From Acaudatibacter sp035532115 (GTDB lineage: Bacteria > Pseudomonadota > Alphaproteobacteria > Caulobacterales > Caulobacteraceae), in contig DATKRO010000089.1 in NCBI GenBank assembly GCA_035532115.1, forward strand, positions 34,226-98,225: 64,000 bases of DNA, given 5' to 3'. Within the stretch, counting starts at the first letter, position 1; the number at the start of each line of letters is the position of its first letter. A program made the position numbers and the translations under genes. A model generated the notes under the pieces. That model ran no database searches. It was not told the origin of the DNA and saw only the letters and a list, made by a program, of their open reading frames with translations. Positions 55,023 to 63,666 of the stretch are shown one piece after another.

Positions 55023-55163
55023 CCCTTCATGGGGAGGGTGGCCGCCGCGCAGCGGCGGACGGGTGGGGGAGTCTGAGGCCGTGCGCTGAATCTCGGGGCT
55101 GTCGTTGACGCTCCGGAGTCCCCCACCCTGCTCGCTTCGCGAGCTGTCCCTCCCCATGAAGGG
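55023..55163. repeat. Palindromic intergenic repeat next to the IS and gor
   Basis: The 16-bp arm CCCTTCATGGGGAGGG (55023-55038) has its complement at 55148-55163, with further inner symmetry (GGGGGAGTC near 55065 and GACTCCCCC-like text near 55125). The left side of the original repeat continues before the IS as CCTCCCTCCCCTTCATGG. Such hairpins are common between genes in this group of bacteria and may also end transcription of gor. Confidence 0.7.
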
Positions 55164-55179
55164 GAGGGAGTGTCGTCAT

Positions 55180-56565
55180 CTATCCGCCCGCGCCCAGCTC
55201 CGGCGGGGCGTATTTCTCGCGCATGGTCACTAGTTCCTCGGCGGCGGTGGGGTGGACGGCGCAGGTGGCGTCCCACTGCGGCTTGGTCACGCCCATCTTG
55301 ATCGCTATGGCCGCCATCTGGATCATCTCGGGGGCGTCGGGACCGACGATGTGGCAGCCGACGATGCGTTCGCTGCCGGCCTCGACCACCAGCTTCATCA
55401 GCATCCGCTCCTCGCCGCCGTAGAAGGTCGCCTTCATCGGCCGGAACACTTGGCGATAGATGTCGACCTTGCCGAACCTGTGCCGGGCGTCGGCCTCGGA
55501 AAGCCCCACCGCGCCGATCGGCGGCTGCGAGAAGACGGCGCTGGCCACCGTCTCGTGGTCGAAGCTGGTGGGGCGGCCGCGGAACTCGGTCTCGGCGAAG
55601 GCGGCGCCCTCGCGGATCGCCACCGGCGTCAAGTTGATCCGGTCGGTGACGTCGCCGACCGCCCAGATGTTCTCGACGTTGGTGCGCGAGAAGGCGTCGA
55701 CCGCCACGGCGCCCTTCTGGTTCAGGGCCACGCCGGCGCTCTCCAGACCGAGGTCGGCGGTGTAGGGGTCGCGCCCGGTGGCGTACATCACCACCTCGCT
55801 GACCACTTCGTGGCCATCGCTGAGCGTGCTCTTCACGCCGCCCTCGACCCGTTCCAGCCGGGCGTGCTCGCAACCGAGGACGACGGTGACGCCGCGCCGC
55901 TCGATCTCGCCGGCCAGGTGCGCGCGCACGTCGTCGTCGAAGCCTCGCAGGATGTTGGCGCCGCGGTACATCAGCGTCGTCGCCACCCCCAGGCCGTTGA
56001 AGATGCCCGCGAACTCCACGGCGATGTAGCCGCCGCCGACGATGAGGATGCTCTTGGGAAGGTTCGGCAGATGGAACGCCTCGTTGGAGGTGATGGCGAG
56101 CTCGATGCCGGGGGTCGCCGGCAGCGAAGGGCGGGCGCCGGTGGCGATCAGCACCTTCTCGGCCGAATAGGTGCGGTCGCGGTCGGCCAGCGCCACGGTG
56201 TGGGCGTCCTCGAGCCTGGCGCGGGCGTGGGCGAGATCGGCGCCGGCGTTCTGCAGGTTGGTGACATAGACGCCCGAGAGCCGGGCGATCTCGATGTCCT
56301 TGGCGGCCAGGAACCGCGGCCAGTCGAAGCTCGCCGCGGACCTCGACCAGCCGTAGCCCTCGGCGGCCTTGAAGGCTTGCGCGAATTCGCTCGCATAGAC
56401 CATGAACTTCTTGGGGATGCAGCCGCGGACGACGCAGGTGCCGCCCACCCGGTGCTCCTCGGCGATGCCGACCTTGGCCCCCGCCATCGCCGCCAGGCGC
56501 GCCGCGCGCACGCCGCCAGAGCCGGCGCCGATGACGAAGAGGTCGTAGTCGAAGCTGCGCGCCAC
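55180..56565 (-). CDS. gor: Glutathione-disulfide reductase
   Basis: A 461-residue FAD flavoenzyme that reduces GSSG with NADPH. FAD-binding GAGSGG is at 13-18, and the redox disulfide is Cys44 and Cys49 in GGTCVVRGCIPKK. A second nucleotide site is IVGGGYIAVEFAG, and the dimer interface ends with the catalytic His in CAVHPTAAEE. It lies downstream of glmU and rpiA in the same direction, 19 bp after rpiA, so all three may share a transcript. It would supply GSH for the frmA-encoded enzyme, among other uses. Confidence 0.96.
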   Translation of the reverse strand: MARSFDYDLFVIGAGSGGVRAARLAAMAGAKVGIAEEHRVGGTCVVRGCIPKKFMVYASEFAQAFKAAEGYGWSRSAASFDWPRFLAAKDIEIARLSGVYVTNLQNAGADLAHARARLEDAHTVALADRDRTYSAEKVLIATGARPSLPATPGIELAITSNEAFHLPNLPKSILIVGGGYIAVEFAGIFNGLGVATTLMYRGANILRGFDDDVRAHLAGEIERRGVTVVLGCEHARLERVEGGVKSTLSDGHEVVSEVVMYATGRDPYTADLGLESAGVALNQKGAVAVDAFSRTNVENIWAVGDVTDRINLTPVAIREGAAFAETEFRGRPTSFDHETVASAVFSQPPIGAVGLSEADARHRFGKVDIYRQVFRPMKATFYGGEERMLMKLVVEAGSERIVGCHIVGPDAPEMIQMAAIAIKMGVTKPQWDATCAVHPTAAEELVTMREKYAPPELGAGG

Positions 56566-56584
56566 TTGGGCCTCCGTGTTCGGG

Positions 56585-57286
56585 TCAGGGCGTCAGGCTG
56601 GCCACGCCCTCGTCCGTGCCGATCAGCGCCCTTTGCGCCAGTTCCAGGAAGAGTCCGTGGTCGACGACGCCGGTGATGCTCTTCAGCGCCGCCTCGACGC
56701 CGGGCGGATCGAGGATGGCGCCGCAGTCGGCATCGTAGATGAGGTTGCCGTTGTCGGTGAGAAAGGGCTCGCGGCCCGCCAGGCGCAGCCGCGGGCTGGC
56801 GGCGACGCCGCAGTCGGCCAGACCGCCGACGATCCGGCGCAAGGTGGTGGCGTGGCCGAAGGGCGTCACCTCGATCGGCAGCGCGCAGCGGCCCAGCATG
56901 GCGACGCGCTTGGCGGCGTCGGCGACCACGACGCAGCGGCGCGAGGCCTCCCAGACCAGCTTCTCGCGCAGCAGCGCGCCGCCGGCGCCCTTGATCAGCG
57001 CCAGCCCCGGCCCGATCTCGTCGGCGCCGTCGACGGTGAGGTCGACGCTCCCCGCCGCGTCGAGATCGACGAGCACGAGCCCCAGCGCGCGCGCCAGGGC
57101 GGCGGCGGCGTGCGACGTCGCCACGCAGGTGCGCCCGCGAAGGCCAGCCGAGGCGAGCCGCCGGGCGAGCGCTTCGATGAAATAGGCGGCGGTGGAACCG
57201 GTGCCCAGGCCGATGACGAAGACGCTCTCGTCCACCAGCGCCGCCGCGGCCTCCCCGGCGGCGCGCTTCTGCTCGTCCGGACTCAT
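56585..57286 (-). CDS. rpiA: Ribose-5-phosphate isomerase A
   Basis: A 233-residue enzyme of the pentose phosphate pathway that interconverts ribose 5-phosphate and ribulose 5-phosphate. Typical motifs are GLGTGSTAAYFIEAL, DLTVDGADEI with the catalytic Asp, and KGAGGALLREK with the Lys. The ATG at 57286 overlaps the glmU stop codon by 4 bp. Standard length and no oddities. Confidence 0.96.
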   Translation of the reverse strand: MSPDEQKRAAGEAAAALVDESVFVIGLGTGSTAAYFIEALARRLASAGLRGRTCVATSHAAAALARALGLVLVDLDAAGSVDLTVDGADEIGPGLALIKGAGGALLREKLVWEASRRCVVVADAAKRVAMLGRCALPIEVTPFGHATTLRRIVGGLADCGVAASPRLRLAGREPFLTDNGNLIYDADCGAILDPPGVEAALKSITGVVDHGLFLELAQRALIGTDEGVASLTP

Positions 57287-58632
57287 GCCTTGGCCGCCCT
57301 CTCCTTCAGCTTGCGGGCGCGAAAGGCCCTGGCCCAACCGGGCTTGTCCACCTGCGGGGCGCGCGCCAGCGCCAGGGCGTCGGCCTCGACGTCGCGGGTG
57401 ATCACCGAGCCCGAGCCGGTGTAGGCGCCCGCGGCCACGCGCACCGGCGCCACCAGGGCGGTGTTCGAGCCGATGAAGGCCCCATCGCCGACGTGGGTCT
57501 CGTGCTTGTCGAAGCCGTCGTAGTTGCAGAAGATCGTCCCCGCGCCGATGTTGGCGCCGGCCCCCACCACCCCGTCGCCCAGATAGGCCAGGTGGTTGGC
57601 CTTGGCGCCGCGGCCGACCGCGACCTTCTTGACCTCGACGAAGTTGCCGATGTGGGCGTCCTCGCCGATGTCGGCGCCCGGGCGCAGGCGAGCGAACGGC
57701 CCGACGATGGCGCCGGCGCGCACCAGCGCTCCCTCGAGGTGGGAAAAGCTGCGGATCGTGGCGCCCGTCTCCACGGCGACGCCGGCTGCGAACACCACGT
57801 TGGGCTCGACGATGGCGCCGGCGGCGATGCGGGTGTCCCAGGAAAGCTGCACCGTCTCGGGCGCCGTCAGGGTCACTCCCGCGTCCATCAGCTCCAGGCG
57901 CCGGCGGCGCTGGAACGCCGCCTCCGCCGCGGCCAGTTCGGCCTGCGAGTTCGGCGCCTGGAAGGCGTCCCTGGGCGCGAAGGCCACGCGCACGCTCAGT
58001 CCCGCCGCCCGCGCCAGCCCGACGATGGCGGGCAGGTAATATTCCCCCTTGGCGTTGTCGCGGCCGACCTTGGCGAGCAGCTCGAACATCGTGCGCGCCG
58101 ATGCGGCGATCACCCCGGTGCTGCAGGCGCCGATGGCGAGCTGGTCCGCCGTGGCGTCCCTGGCCTCGACGATCCGCTCCAGCGCGTCTCCGGCTCCCAG
58201 GATCAGCCGGCCCAGTTCGCCCGGGGTCTCAGGCGCGAAGCCGAGCACGGCGATGTCGGCCCCGGCGGCGCGCAGGCGGAAGAGCGGGGCGATCGCCTCG
58301 CCCGGCATCACCCCGTCCGCATAGGTGACCACCAGGTCGCCCGCGAAGCCGGCGAGCGCGTCTCGCGCGGCCAGCACGGCGTGGCCGGTCCCCAGCGGCG
58401 CGTCCTGGACGGCGAGGGCGTTTGGACCCAGCCGGGCGGCGACGTGGGCGCGCACCGCCTCGCCCGACGCGCCCACCACCACCACGATCGGCGCGCAACC
58501 CGCGCCTTCGGCCGCATCGATGGCGTGATCGATCAGGGTGCGGCCCCCGACCCGGTGCAGCACCTTCGGCGTCGGGGACCGCATCCGCGTCCCCTCGCCG
58601 GCGGCCAGGATCACGGCGGCGCGTGCGCTCAT
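57283..58632 (-). CDS. glmU: Bifunctional GlcNAc-1-P uridyltransferase / glucosamine-1-P acetyltransferase
   Basis: A 449-residue enzyme that makes UDP-GlcNAc for peptidoglycan and lipopolysaccharide. The N-terminal nucleotidyltransferase domain has LAAGEGTRMRS and a YADG metal site; the C-terminal left-handed beta-helix with hexapeptide repeats (GAGANIGAGTIFCNYDGFDK) carries the acetyltransferase. The ATG at 58632 has GGAGAG upstream; one at 58677 would add 15 unrelated residues. It is first in the glmU-rpiA-gor direction, and divergent from gph. Confidence 0.96.
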   Translation of the reverse strand: MSARAAVILAAGEGTRMRSPTPKVLHRVGGRTLIDHAIDAAEGAGCAPIVVVVGASGEAVRAHVAARLGPNALAVQDAPLGTGHAVLAARDALAGFAGDLVVTYADGVMPGEAIAPLFRLRAAGADIAVLGFAPETPGELGRLILGAGDALERIVEARDATADQLAIGACSTGVIAASARTMFELLAKVGRDNAKGEYYLPAIVGLARAAGLSVRVAFAPRDAFQAPNSQAELAAAEAAFQRRRRLELMDAGVTLTAPETVQLSWDTRIAAGAIVEPNVVFAAGVAVETGATIRSFSHLEGALVRAGAIVGPFARLRPGADIGEDAHIGNFVEVKKVAVGRGAKANHLAYLGDGVVGAGANIGAGTIFCNYDGFDKHETHVGDGAFIGSNTALVAPVRVAAGAYTGSGSVITRDVEADALALARAPQVDKPGWARAFRARKLKERAAKA

Positions 58633-58729
58633 GGGGCTCTCCGCGACTCGGGGGGGGACGCGCTCATCGCTTGTCATCGCCCCGCCTTTAGCCGAAACGG
58701 CGCAGGCTTTCGACCGCGGAGGCCCTCGC

Positions 58730-59467
58730 GTGACCGACAGTTTCAGCCCCCTCGCGGGCGCGGCGATCGTCTTCGATCTCGACGGCACCCTCGTCGACAC
58801 CGCGCCCGACCTCGTGGGCGCCCTGGACTCGCTCCTGGCCGAGCGCGGCATGCCCCCCGCGCCTCCGGCCGAGGCGCGGCTGATGATCGGCCGCGGCGCG
58901 CGCGCGCTGCTGGAGCGCGGCTTCGCGGCCGCCGGCTCGGCGATCGCGCCGCAGGAGATGGGGCCGATCTTCGAGAGGTTCATCGAGATCTACCGCGGCC
59001 GCATCGCCGCGATAAGCCGGCCATACCCCGGCGTCGCCGCGGCCCTGGACGACCTCGCCGCCGCCGGCGCGCGGCTGGCCGTCTGCACCAACAAGCGCAC
59101 GGACCTCTCGCGGACGCTGCTGGCGGCGCTCGGCCTCGCAGGTCGGTTCGCCGCCGTGGTCGGCCCGGACGCGGCCGGCGCCGCCAAGCCTGATCCACGC
59201 CATCTGCTCGCGGCCATCGAAGCGGCGGGCGGCGTCGCCGCGCGCGCCCTGATGCTCGGGGACTCCAGGACCGACCTCGACGCCGCGCGCGCCGCCGCCG
59301 TGCCGGTGGCGCTGGTCAGCTTCGGCTACAGCGATGTCCCCGTGCAGGATCTCGCGCCCGACGCCTTGCTGCACCGGTTCGCCGACCTGCCGGACCTCGC
59401 CCGCGGCTTGCTCGGGCGACCGGCGGCGGCTATTAGCCCGAGCCTTCCCCGGCCGGCGGACGCGTAG
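58730..59467 (+). CDS. gph: Phosphoglycolate phosphatase (HAD family)
   Basis: A 245-residue HAD phosphatase that would remove phosphate from 2-phosphoglycolate, a DNA-repair and photorespiration by-product. The nucleophile is Asp16 in FDLDGTLVDT, with Asp18 as acid. Motif II CTNKR, motif III Lys in AAKPDP and motif IV GDSRTD are all present, with a small helical cap. Start is GTG at 58730, seven bases after GGAGG. The last ten bases, including the TAG stop, overlap the 5' end of the tRNA-Val gene. Confidence 0.92.
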   Translation: MTDSFSPLAGAAIVFDLDGTLVDTAPDLVGALDSLLAERGMPPAPPAEARLMIGRGARALLERGFAAAGSAIAPQEMGPIFERFIEIYRGRIAAISRPYPGVAAALDDLAAAGARLAVCTNKRTDLSRTLLAALGLAGRFAAVVGPDAAGAAKPDPRHLLAAIEAAGGVAARALMLGDSRTDLDAARAAAVPVALVSFGYSDVPVQDLAPDALLHRFADLPDLARGLLGRPAAAISPSLPRPADA

Positions 59468-59532
59468 CTCAGCGGGAGAGCACTCGCTTCACACGCGAGG
59501 GGTCGCAGGTTCGAACCCTGCCGCGTCCACCA
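59458..59532 (+). tRNA. tRNA-Val (anticodon CAC)
   Basis: The 75-base sequence folds as a cloverleaf. The acceptor stem GGACGCG pairs with CGCGTCC. The D arm is TAGCTCAGCGGGAGAGC, the anticodon stem CTCGC/GCGAG encloses TTCACAC with CAC as anticodon, and the T arm is GCAGGTTCGAACCCTGC. CCA is encoded at 59530-59532. The first ten bases overlap the end of gph. Confidence 0.95.
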
Positions 59533-59577
59533 CCACGACAAAGAATCCGGGTCAGCGAGACGCGCATCATCGCCGCA

Positions 59578-59612
59578 ACCCCTGCCAAGCGAAGCGCGAA
59601 CCGGGGCCGGAC
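59578..59612. repeat. Intergenic palindromic repeat, copy A
   Basis: The core CCAAGCGAAGCGCGAACCGG with flanking CCCC/GGGGCC forms an imperfect hairpin. A near-identical copy lies 174 bp downstream. Repeats of this kind (CCCCGGC...GCCGGGG around AAGCGAAGCG) are scattered between genes in Caulobacteraceae. Confidence 0.6.
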
Positions 59613-59751
59613 CCTCCGGTTCCCGGACCGCGTCCAACTCGGCGGCGGATTGTCTGGCCCCGGCTCTGCGTCCCGCTGTCGCGATCCCCGGCCCGGGTGA
59701 CGCAAAAGAGTGTAGCGCGCTCGGGTGGCGGCGACGAAACGCACTCTCCGT

Positions 59752-59787
59752 CACCCCGGCCAAGCGAAGCGCGAGCCGGGGCCGGAC
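59752..59787. repeat. Intergenic palindromic repeat, copy B
   Basis: CACCCCGGCCAAGCGAAGCG and the following GCGAGCCGGGGCCGGA make a hairpin similar to copy A. The whole region 59533-59941 between the tRNA and the amidohydrolase gene is filled by such repeat pieces and holds no convincing gene. Confidence 0.65.
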
Positions 59788-59941
59788 GCGCCACAGGCAG
59801 GCTGGAATGCGTCCTGGAAGCGGGGGCCCGGCCCCGGATCGCCCTTTCAGGCCGTCCAGGGAAGCGGAGATAGTGGTCGAACCTCCGCGAACCGGCCCCT
59901 TCGCATTCCGACAGCGTCGACGTGCGTCCACCAACTTCGCC

Positions 59942-61045
59942 CTAGTTCGCCAGTCCGTAGAGCTCGGCGACGTTGTCGTGGCAGATCCAGTTGCGCTCGT
60001 CTTCGCTGAGATCGCCGGCGTGCTCGGCGAGCATCGCCTGGGAGTTGGGCCAGGTGGAATCCGAATGCGGGAAGTCGTTCGCCCACATCAGCCGGCGCAC
60101 GTTGGCCAGATCCCTGGTCTTGAACGCCACCCAGTCGTCCTGGAAGGTGAGATAGATGTGCTCGGCGAAGTATTCGCTGGGCAGCCGCTGCAGCGGCGGC
60201 GCCTTCATCCAGTAGCGGTGCCGCTTGTAGGCATGGTCCATGCGGTACATGTAATGCGGCGCCCAGCCGGCGTCGGCCTCGACGCAGACGACCTTCAGGG
60301 TCGGGTGCCGATCGAAGACGCCGCCGAAGATCAGCGTGCCCATGATGTCCTGGCAGCCGCGGATGATCGAGAGAAAGCCGTTGATGCGCGGCCCGCGCGC
60401 GTTCTGGGCCAGCGAGCCGGACTTGGTGGTGAGGATGTGGAACGAGAGCGGCAGGCCAAGCTCGGCCGCCGTGGCGAACACCGGATCGTAGATGGCGCTG
60501 TCGTAGTCCTCCAGCGCCGGATCGCCCGGCATCATCACCCCCTTGAATCCCATCGCCGCTGCCGCCTTCAGTTCGGCGACCCCGTCCTGCGGCGTGCGCA
60601 TCGACACCTGGGCGAGGCCGAAGAGGCGCTCCGGCGCCTCGGCGCAATACTGCGCCAGCCAGCGGTTGTAGGCCTCGAAACAGGCCTTCTTGAAGTCGAA
60701 GTCGGGATGGTTGCAGATCAGCATGCCGACGGTCGGATAGATCATCTCGGCGGCGACGCCGTCGAGATCCTGGTCGGCGAGGCGGAACTTGGGGTCCCAG
60801 CCGCCGCGCCACAGATCCTTGAACGCCACCCCGCCGGTGGTGATCTCGGAGGGGTTCTTGCCGGCGGCGGCCAGCAGGCCCAGCGGCACCGGCGTCGGCA
60901 TCCCCTCGATCACGAAGGCGTCGCCCACCCCCTCCAGCTCCTGAATCCGCGGCGCCCGCTCGCGGAACGCCGGATCGATGAAGTCGACATAGCAGTTCGG
61001 CGGCTCGGTGATGTGCGAATCCGCCGAGATCGGCTTCCTGATCAT
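59942..61045 (-). CDS. Amidohydrolase-2 family metal-dependent hydrolase/decarboxylase
   Basis: A 367-residue TIM-barrel enzyme. The first metal pair is DSHITEP (Asp-x-His), later ligands are the His in LSFHILTT and an Asp in WANDFPHSDST. The layout matches the group that contains gamma-resorcylate decarboxylase and related enzymes, which act on aromatic acids or amides. The ATG at 61045 is followed by RKPISADSH. It sits near two sulfotransferase genes in the same direction; a shared pathway is only guesswork. Confidence 0.88.
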   Translation of the reverse strand: MIRKPISADSHITEPPNCYVDFIDPAFRERAPRIQELEGVGDAFVIEGMPTPVPLGLLAAAGKNPSEITTGGVAFKDLWRGGWDPKFRLADQDLDGVAAEMIYPTVGMLICNHPDFDFKKACFEAYNRWLAQYCAEAPERLFGLAQVSMRTPQDGVAELKAAAAMGFKGVMMPGDPALEDYDSAIYDPVFATAAELGLPLSFHILTTKSGSLAQNARGPRINGFLSIIRGCQDIMGTLIFGGVFDRHPTLKVVCVEADAGWAPHYMYRMDHAYKRHRYWMKAPPLQRLPSEYFAEHIYLTFQDDWVAFKTRDLANVRRLMWANDFPHSDSTWPNSQAMLAEHAGDLSEDERNWICHDNVAELYGLAN

Positions 61046-61119
61046 GGTGCGGCGCCTTTCGTGCGAACTCCTTGTTGCTTGTCCTCCCGCACCGAACTCG
61101 ATGCAATCGCGTCGCTGCG

Positions 61120-62028
61120 TCAACCGTCCCGGCGCAGCGCCGCTTCCAGGGCGGCGTAGTCGGAAAAGCCCAGCTCGGGCGTGACCTCCTCCGCCCAGCG
61201 GGCGTCGAACGCCGCGGCGATCTCGGCGGGCATCTGCTTGCGGTTCGCGCCCACCTTGCCTTCGCGAACCTTGGCCGAATCGCCGCCGGGCGGCAGGCCG
61301 CAGCGCTCTTCGGAGAGGCGCCGCATCATCGCATCGTCGAAGCGGTCCTTGTGGGCCAGCATGAACGCCAGCGAGGTCCGCTGCAGCGTCAGCGCTAGCA
61401 GCGCCTCGTCGAGCGCGATGCCGCAGAAGCCGGCCAGGCGGCGGACGTTCGCTTCCGGATCGGCGCTCATGTGCTCGTAGGAGACCAGCAGCACGTCGGG
61501 ATTGCGCCTCTGCGCCCACCAGCCCAGCAGATGGCTCCAGTAGCCATGGCCGGGGCGGCGGTCGGCCAGCGTCGCGGCCAGATACTCGCCGAGGGCGATC
61601 GCGCCCGGCTCGAAGAACCAGCCTTCCATGAAGCGGAAGTGCGAGACCATGGCGTCCTTGGGATCGCGCAGCGACACCACGTAGCGCGCCCCCTCGGGCG
61701 CGCGGTCCCAGGTCAGGTGGCTCTTGAAGCCGCGCGGCTCGGCCCGCTGCGGCGCCTCCAGGTCGAGACCGCAGGCGCCGGCCGTCTCGATCCACGGCAC
61801 GACGCGCGAGATGTCGTCGAAGTCCATGTCGCCGCGGGTGCGCAGGGTGTGGAAGGTCTGCTGCAGCCAGGTCGTGCCGCACTTGCCGAACGGCGAAATG
61901 ACCACGTCCGTGGGCCGCGGCCGATAGCTCGCGATCGAGGCGGCGATCTCGTCGCCCCGGAAGAACTGGCCCTGCAACTGGCGGAATTCGTCCAGGCTGC
62001 GGGCCCGATGCGGCGCGGCGTCGTTCAT
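61120..62028 (-). CDS. Cytosolic-type sulfotransferase
   Basis: A 302-residue PAPS-dependent sulfotransferase. The 5'-phosphosulfate loop is SPFGKCGTTWLQQ (in place of PKSGTTW), and the 3'-phosphate site is in VVSLRDPKDAMVSHFRF. The C-terminal GxxGxxK-like segment is REGKVGANRKQM. It is 74 bp upstream (in transcription) of the amidohydrolase gene. Acceptor unknown, perhaps a phenolic or steroid-like alcohol. Confidence 0.88.
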   Translation of the reverse strand: MNDAAPHRARSLDEFRQLQGQFFRGDEIAASIASYRPRPTDVVISPFGKCGTTWLQQTFHTLRTRGDMDFDDISRVVPWIETAGACGLDLEAPQRAEPRGFKSHLTWDRAPEGARYVVSLRDPKDAMVSHFRFMEGWFFEPGAIALGEYLAATLADRRPGHGYWSHLLGWWAQRRNPDVLLVSYEHMSADPEANVRRLAGFCGIALDEALLALTLQRTSLAFMLAHKDRFDDAMMRRLSEERCGLPPGGDSAKVREGKVGANRKQMPAEIAAAFDARWAEEVTPELGFSDYAALEAALRRDG

Positions 62029-62111
62029 GGCGGCCCTCCCGGTTGTTCGCCCTTCCCTTGTCCCGGCCCGGCCGCGGGCGCAAGCCGCCTCAGGCGGCGG
62101 GGCTGGCAGGG

Positions 62112-63596
62112 TCAGGCCCCGCCCAGCGCCTCGATCAGCGGGCCGAGCTGGGATTCGTAGCGGCGCCAGCGGCCGAGCGAGTCGGCGAAGATCGGCCGTC
62201 GCACCTGGGCCGAGCTCGCGGTCCGGACCGGCCGGCGCGCCTGATGGAAGTCGAGGCAGGCCTCGTCCCAGCCGAGGCCGCAGACCTCGACGACGAGGCG
62301 CCGGATCTGCGCCGGCGGATCGGCCACCAGGGCCTCGTAATCCACGTCGACGACGCGGCCGGGCAGCACGGCGCGCCAATGGGCCATCACCTCGCGATAG
62401 GCGACGTATTCCGCGCCGATCTCGGCCAGGTCGTAGAGCGTCTCGGCCCCCTCGGCGAAGAGCTGGCGCCAGCACGAAAGGCAGGTGTCCATGGGGTCGC
62501 GCACTGCATTGAGGATAGTGGCGTGCGGGAACATCAGCGCGAGGGCGCCGACGTGCAGGTAGTTCTCCAGCGTCTTGTCGACGAAGCGCCCGCCGCCCCG
62601 CCAGCCGCGCCCGCGCATCGCGTCGAGATAGCGCCGGGCGAGCGCGCGCAGCTGCGGCTTGCCGGCGCCGGCGCCGATGGCCCCATCCTCCAGCAGCCGC
62701 GGCGCCGCCGCCGTCTCGCCCAGCGCCGTCACCCGCGGGTGGCTCGCCAGGATCTGCTCGATCAGAGTCGAGCCCGAGCGCGGCATGCCGACGACGAAGA
62801 TCGGCGCGGCGCTGGAAAGGCCCAGTCCCTGGCGGGCGGCGACGAATTCCGGCCCGAACCTCTGCCGGACCAGCTGCGCCGAACGGACGTGGGCGCGCAG
62901 CAGCGCCGCCGGGTCGGTCTCGGGCCTCGCTCCCAGCGCGCGGCGCTTCAGCCGGTTGCCCTCGGCGAAGACGGCGAACGCCGCCGCGTCGTCGCCGCGC
63001 CGCTCCACGACCTCGCCCAGGGCGAACCACAGGCCGATGCGGGTGTCGCCCTCGTACGCCGGATCGCCGGCGGCGCGGCGCATGTCGCGCACCTCGGCGT
63101 CGTCGAGCGTCTGCGGCGCCAGCAGCGCCAGCCGGGTCAGCGCCCAGAGCCGCGTCGCCGGATCGCTCGCGAGCCGGCGATGCTGCGCCTGCGCCTCCTC
63201 GATGCGCCCCAGCACCGTGAGCACGACGGCCAGGCCCTGCCGCGCCTCCAGCGCCTGCGGCCGCAGCGCCAGCGCCCGCTCGTAGGCGCCGGCCGCCTCC
63301 TCCCACAGCTCCAGCGCCTGAGCCGCGCCGCCAAGGTTGCGCCAGGCGTCGAAGAGACCCGGGGCAAGCTGCGCCGCCCGCCGCAGCCGCGGCAGCGCCC
63401 GCTCCGGCCGGCCGAGCCGCAGCTCGACGGTGGCCAGCGACATCGGGGCACGGAAGTCCGCCGGGTCGGCCCGCTCGGCCAACCCGTAGGCCCGCGCCGC
63501 CTCTGCGAGCCGGCCAGCGCCCATGTGGCCCGCCGCCTCGTCCAGCATCCGCGCCGCCGCGGCGGAACCAGGCGCGGGCTTCAGCCGCCGCGGCAT
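62112..63596 (-). CDS. TPR-sulfotransferase fusion protein
   Basis: A 494-residue protein with TPR repeats at about 20-215 and a C-terminal sulfotransferase domain. The PAPS-binding loop is VVGMPRSGSTLIEQIL, with conserved LNAVRDPMDTCLSCW further on. This architecture is common in alphaproteobacteria and differs from the single-domain relative next to it. It probably transfers sulfate to a protein or glycan-linked acceptor; not known. The ATG at 63596 is used. Confidence 0.88.
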   Translation of the reverse strand: MPRRLKPAPGSAAAARMLDEAAGHMGAGRLAEAARAYGLAERADPADFRAPMSLATVELRLGRPERALPRLRRAAQLAPGLFDAWRNLGGAAQALELWEEAAGAYERALALRPQALEARQGLAVVLTVLGRIEEAQAQHRRLASDPATRLWALTRLALLAPQTLDDAEVRDMRRAAGDPAYEGDTRIGLWFALGEVVERRGDDAAAFAVFAEGNRLKRRALGARPETDPAALLRAHVRSAQLVRQRFGPEFVAARQGLGLSSAAPIFVVGMPRSGSTLIEQILASHPRVTALGETAAAPRLLEDGAIGAGAGKPQLRALARRYLDAMRGRGWRGGGRFVDKTLENYLHVGALALMFPHATILNAVRDPMDTCLSCWRQLFAEGAETLYDLAEIGAEYVAYREVMAHWRAVLPGRVVDVDYEALVADPPAQIRRLVVEVCGLGWDEACLDFHQARRPVRTASSAQVRRPIFADSLGRWRRYESQLGPLIEALGGA

Positions 63597-63666
63597 GAGG
63601 CAGACCGTTCATGACCCATCGGCGCGGATGATAGCCGCCCGCGCCGAGCCGGCGCCAGGGCGAGCG

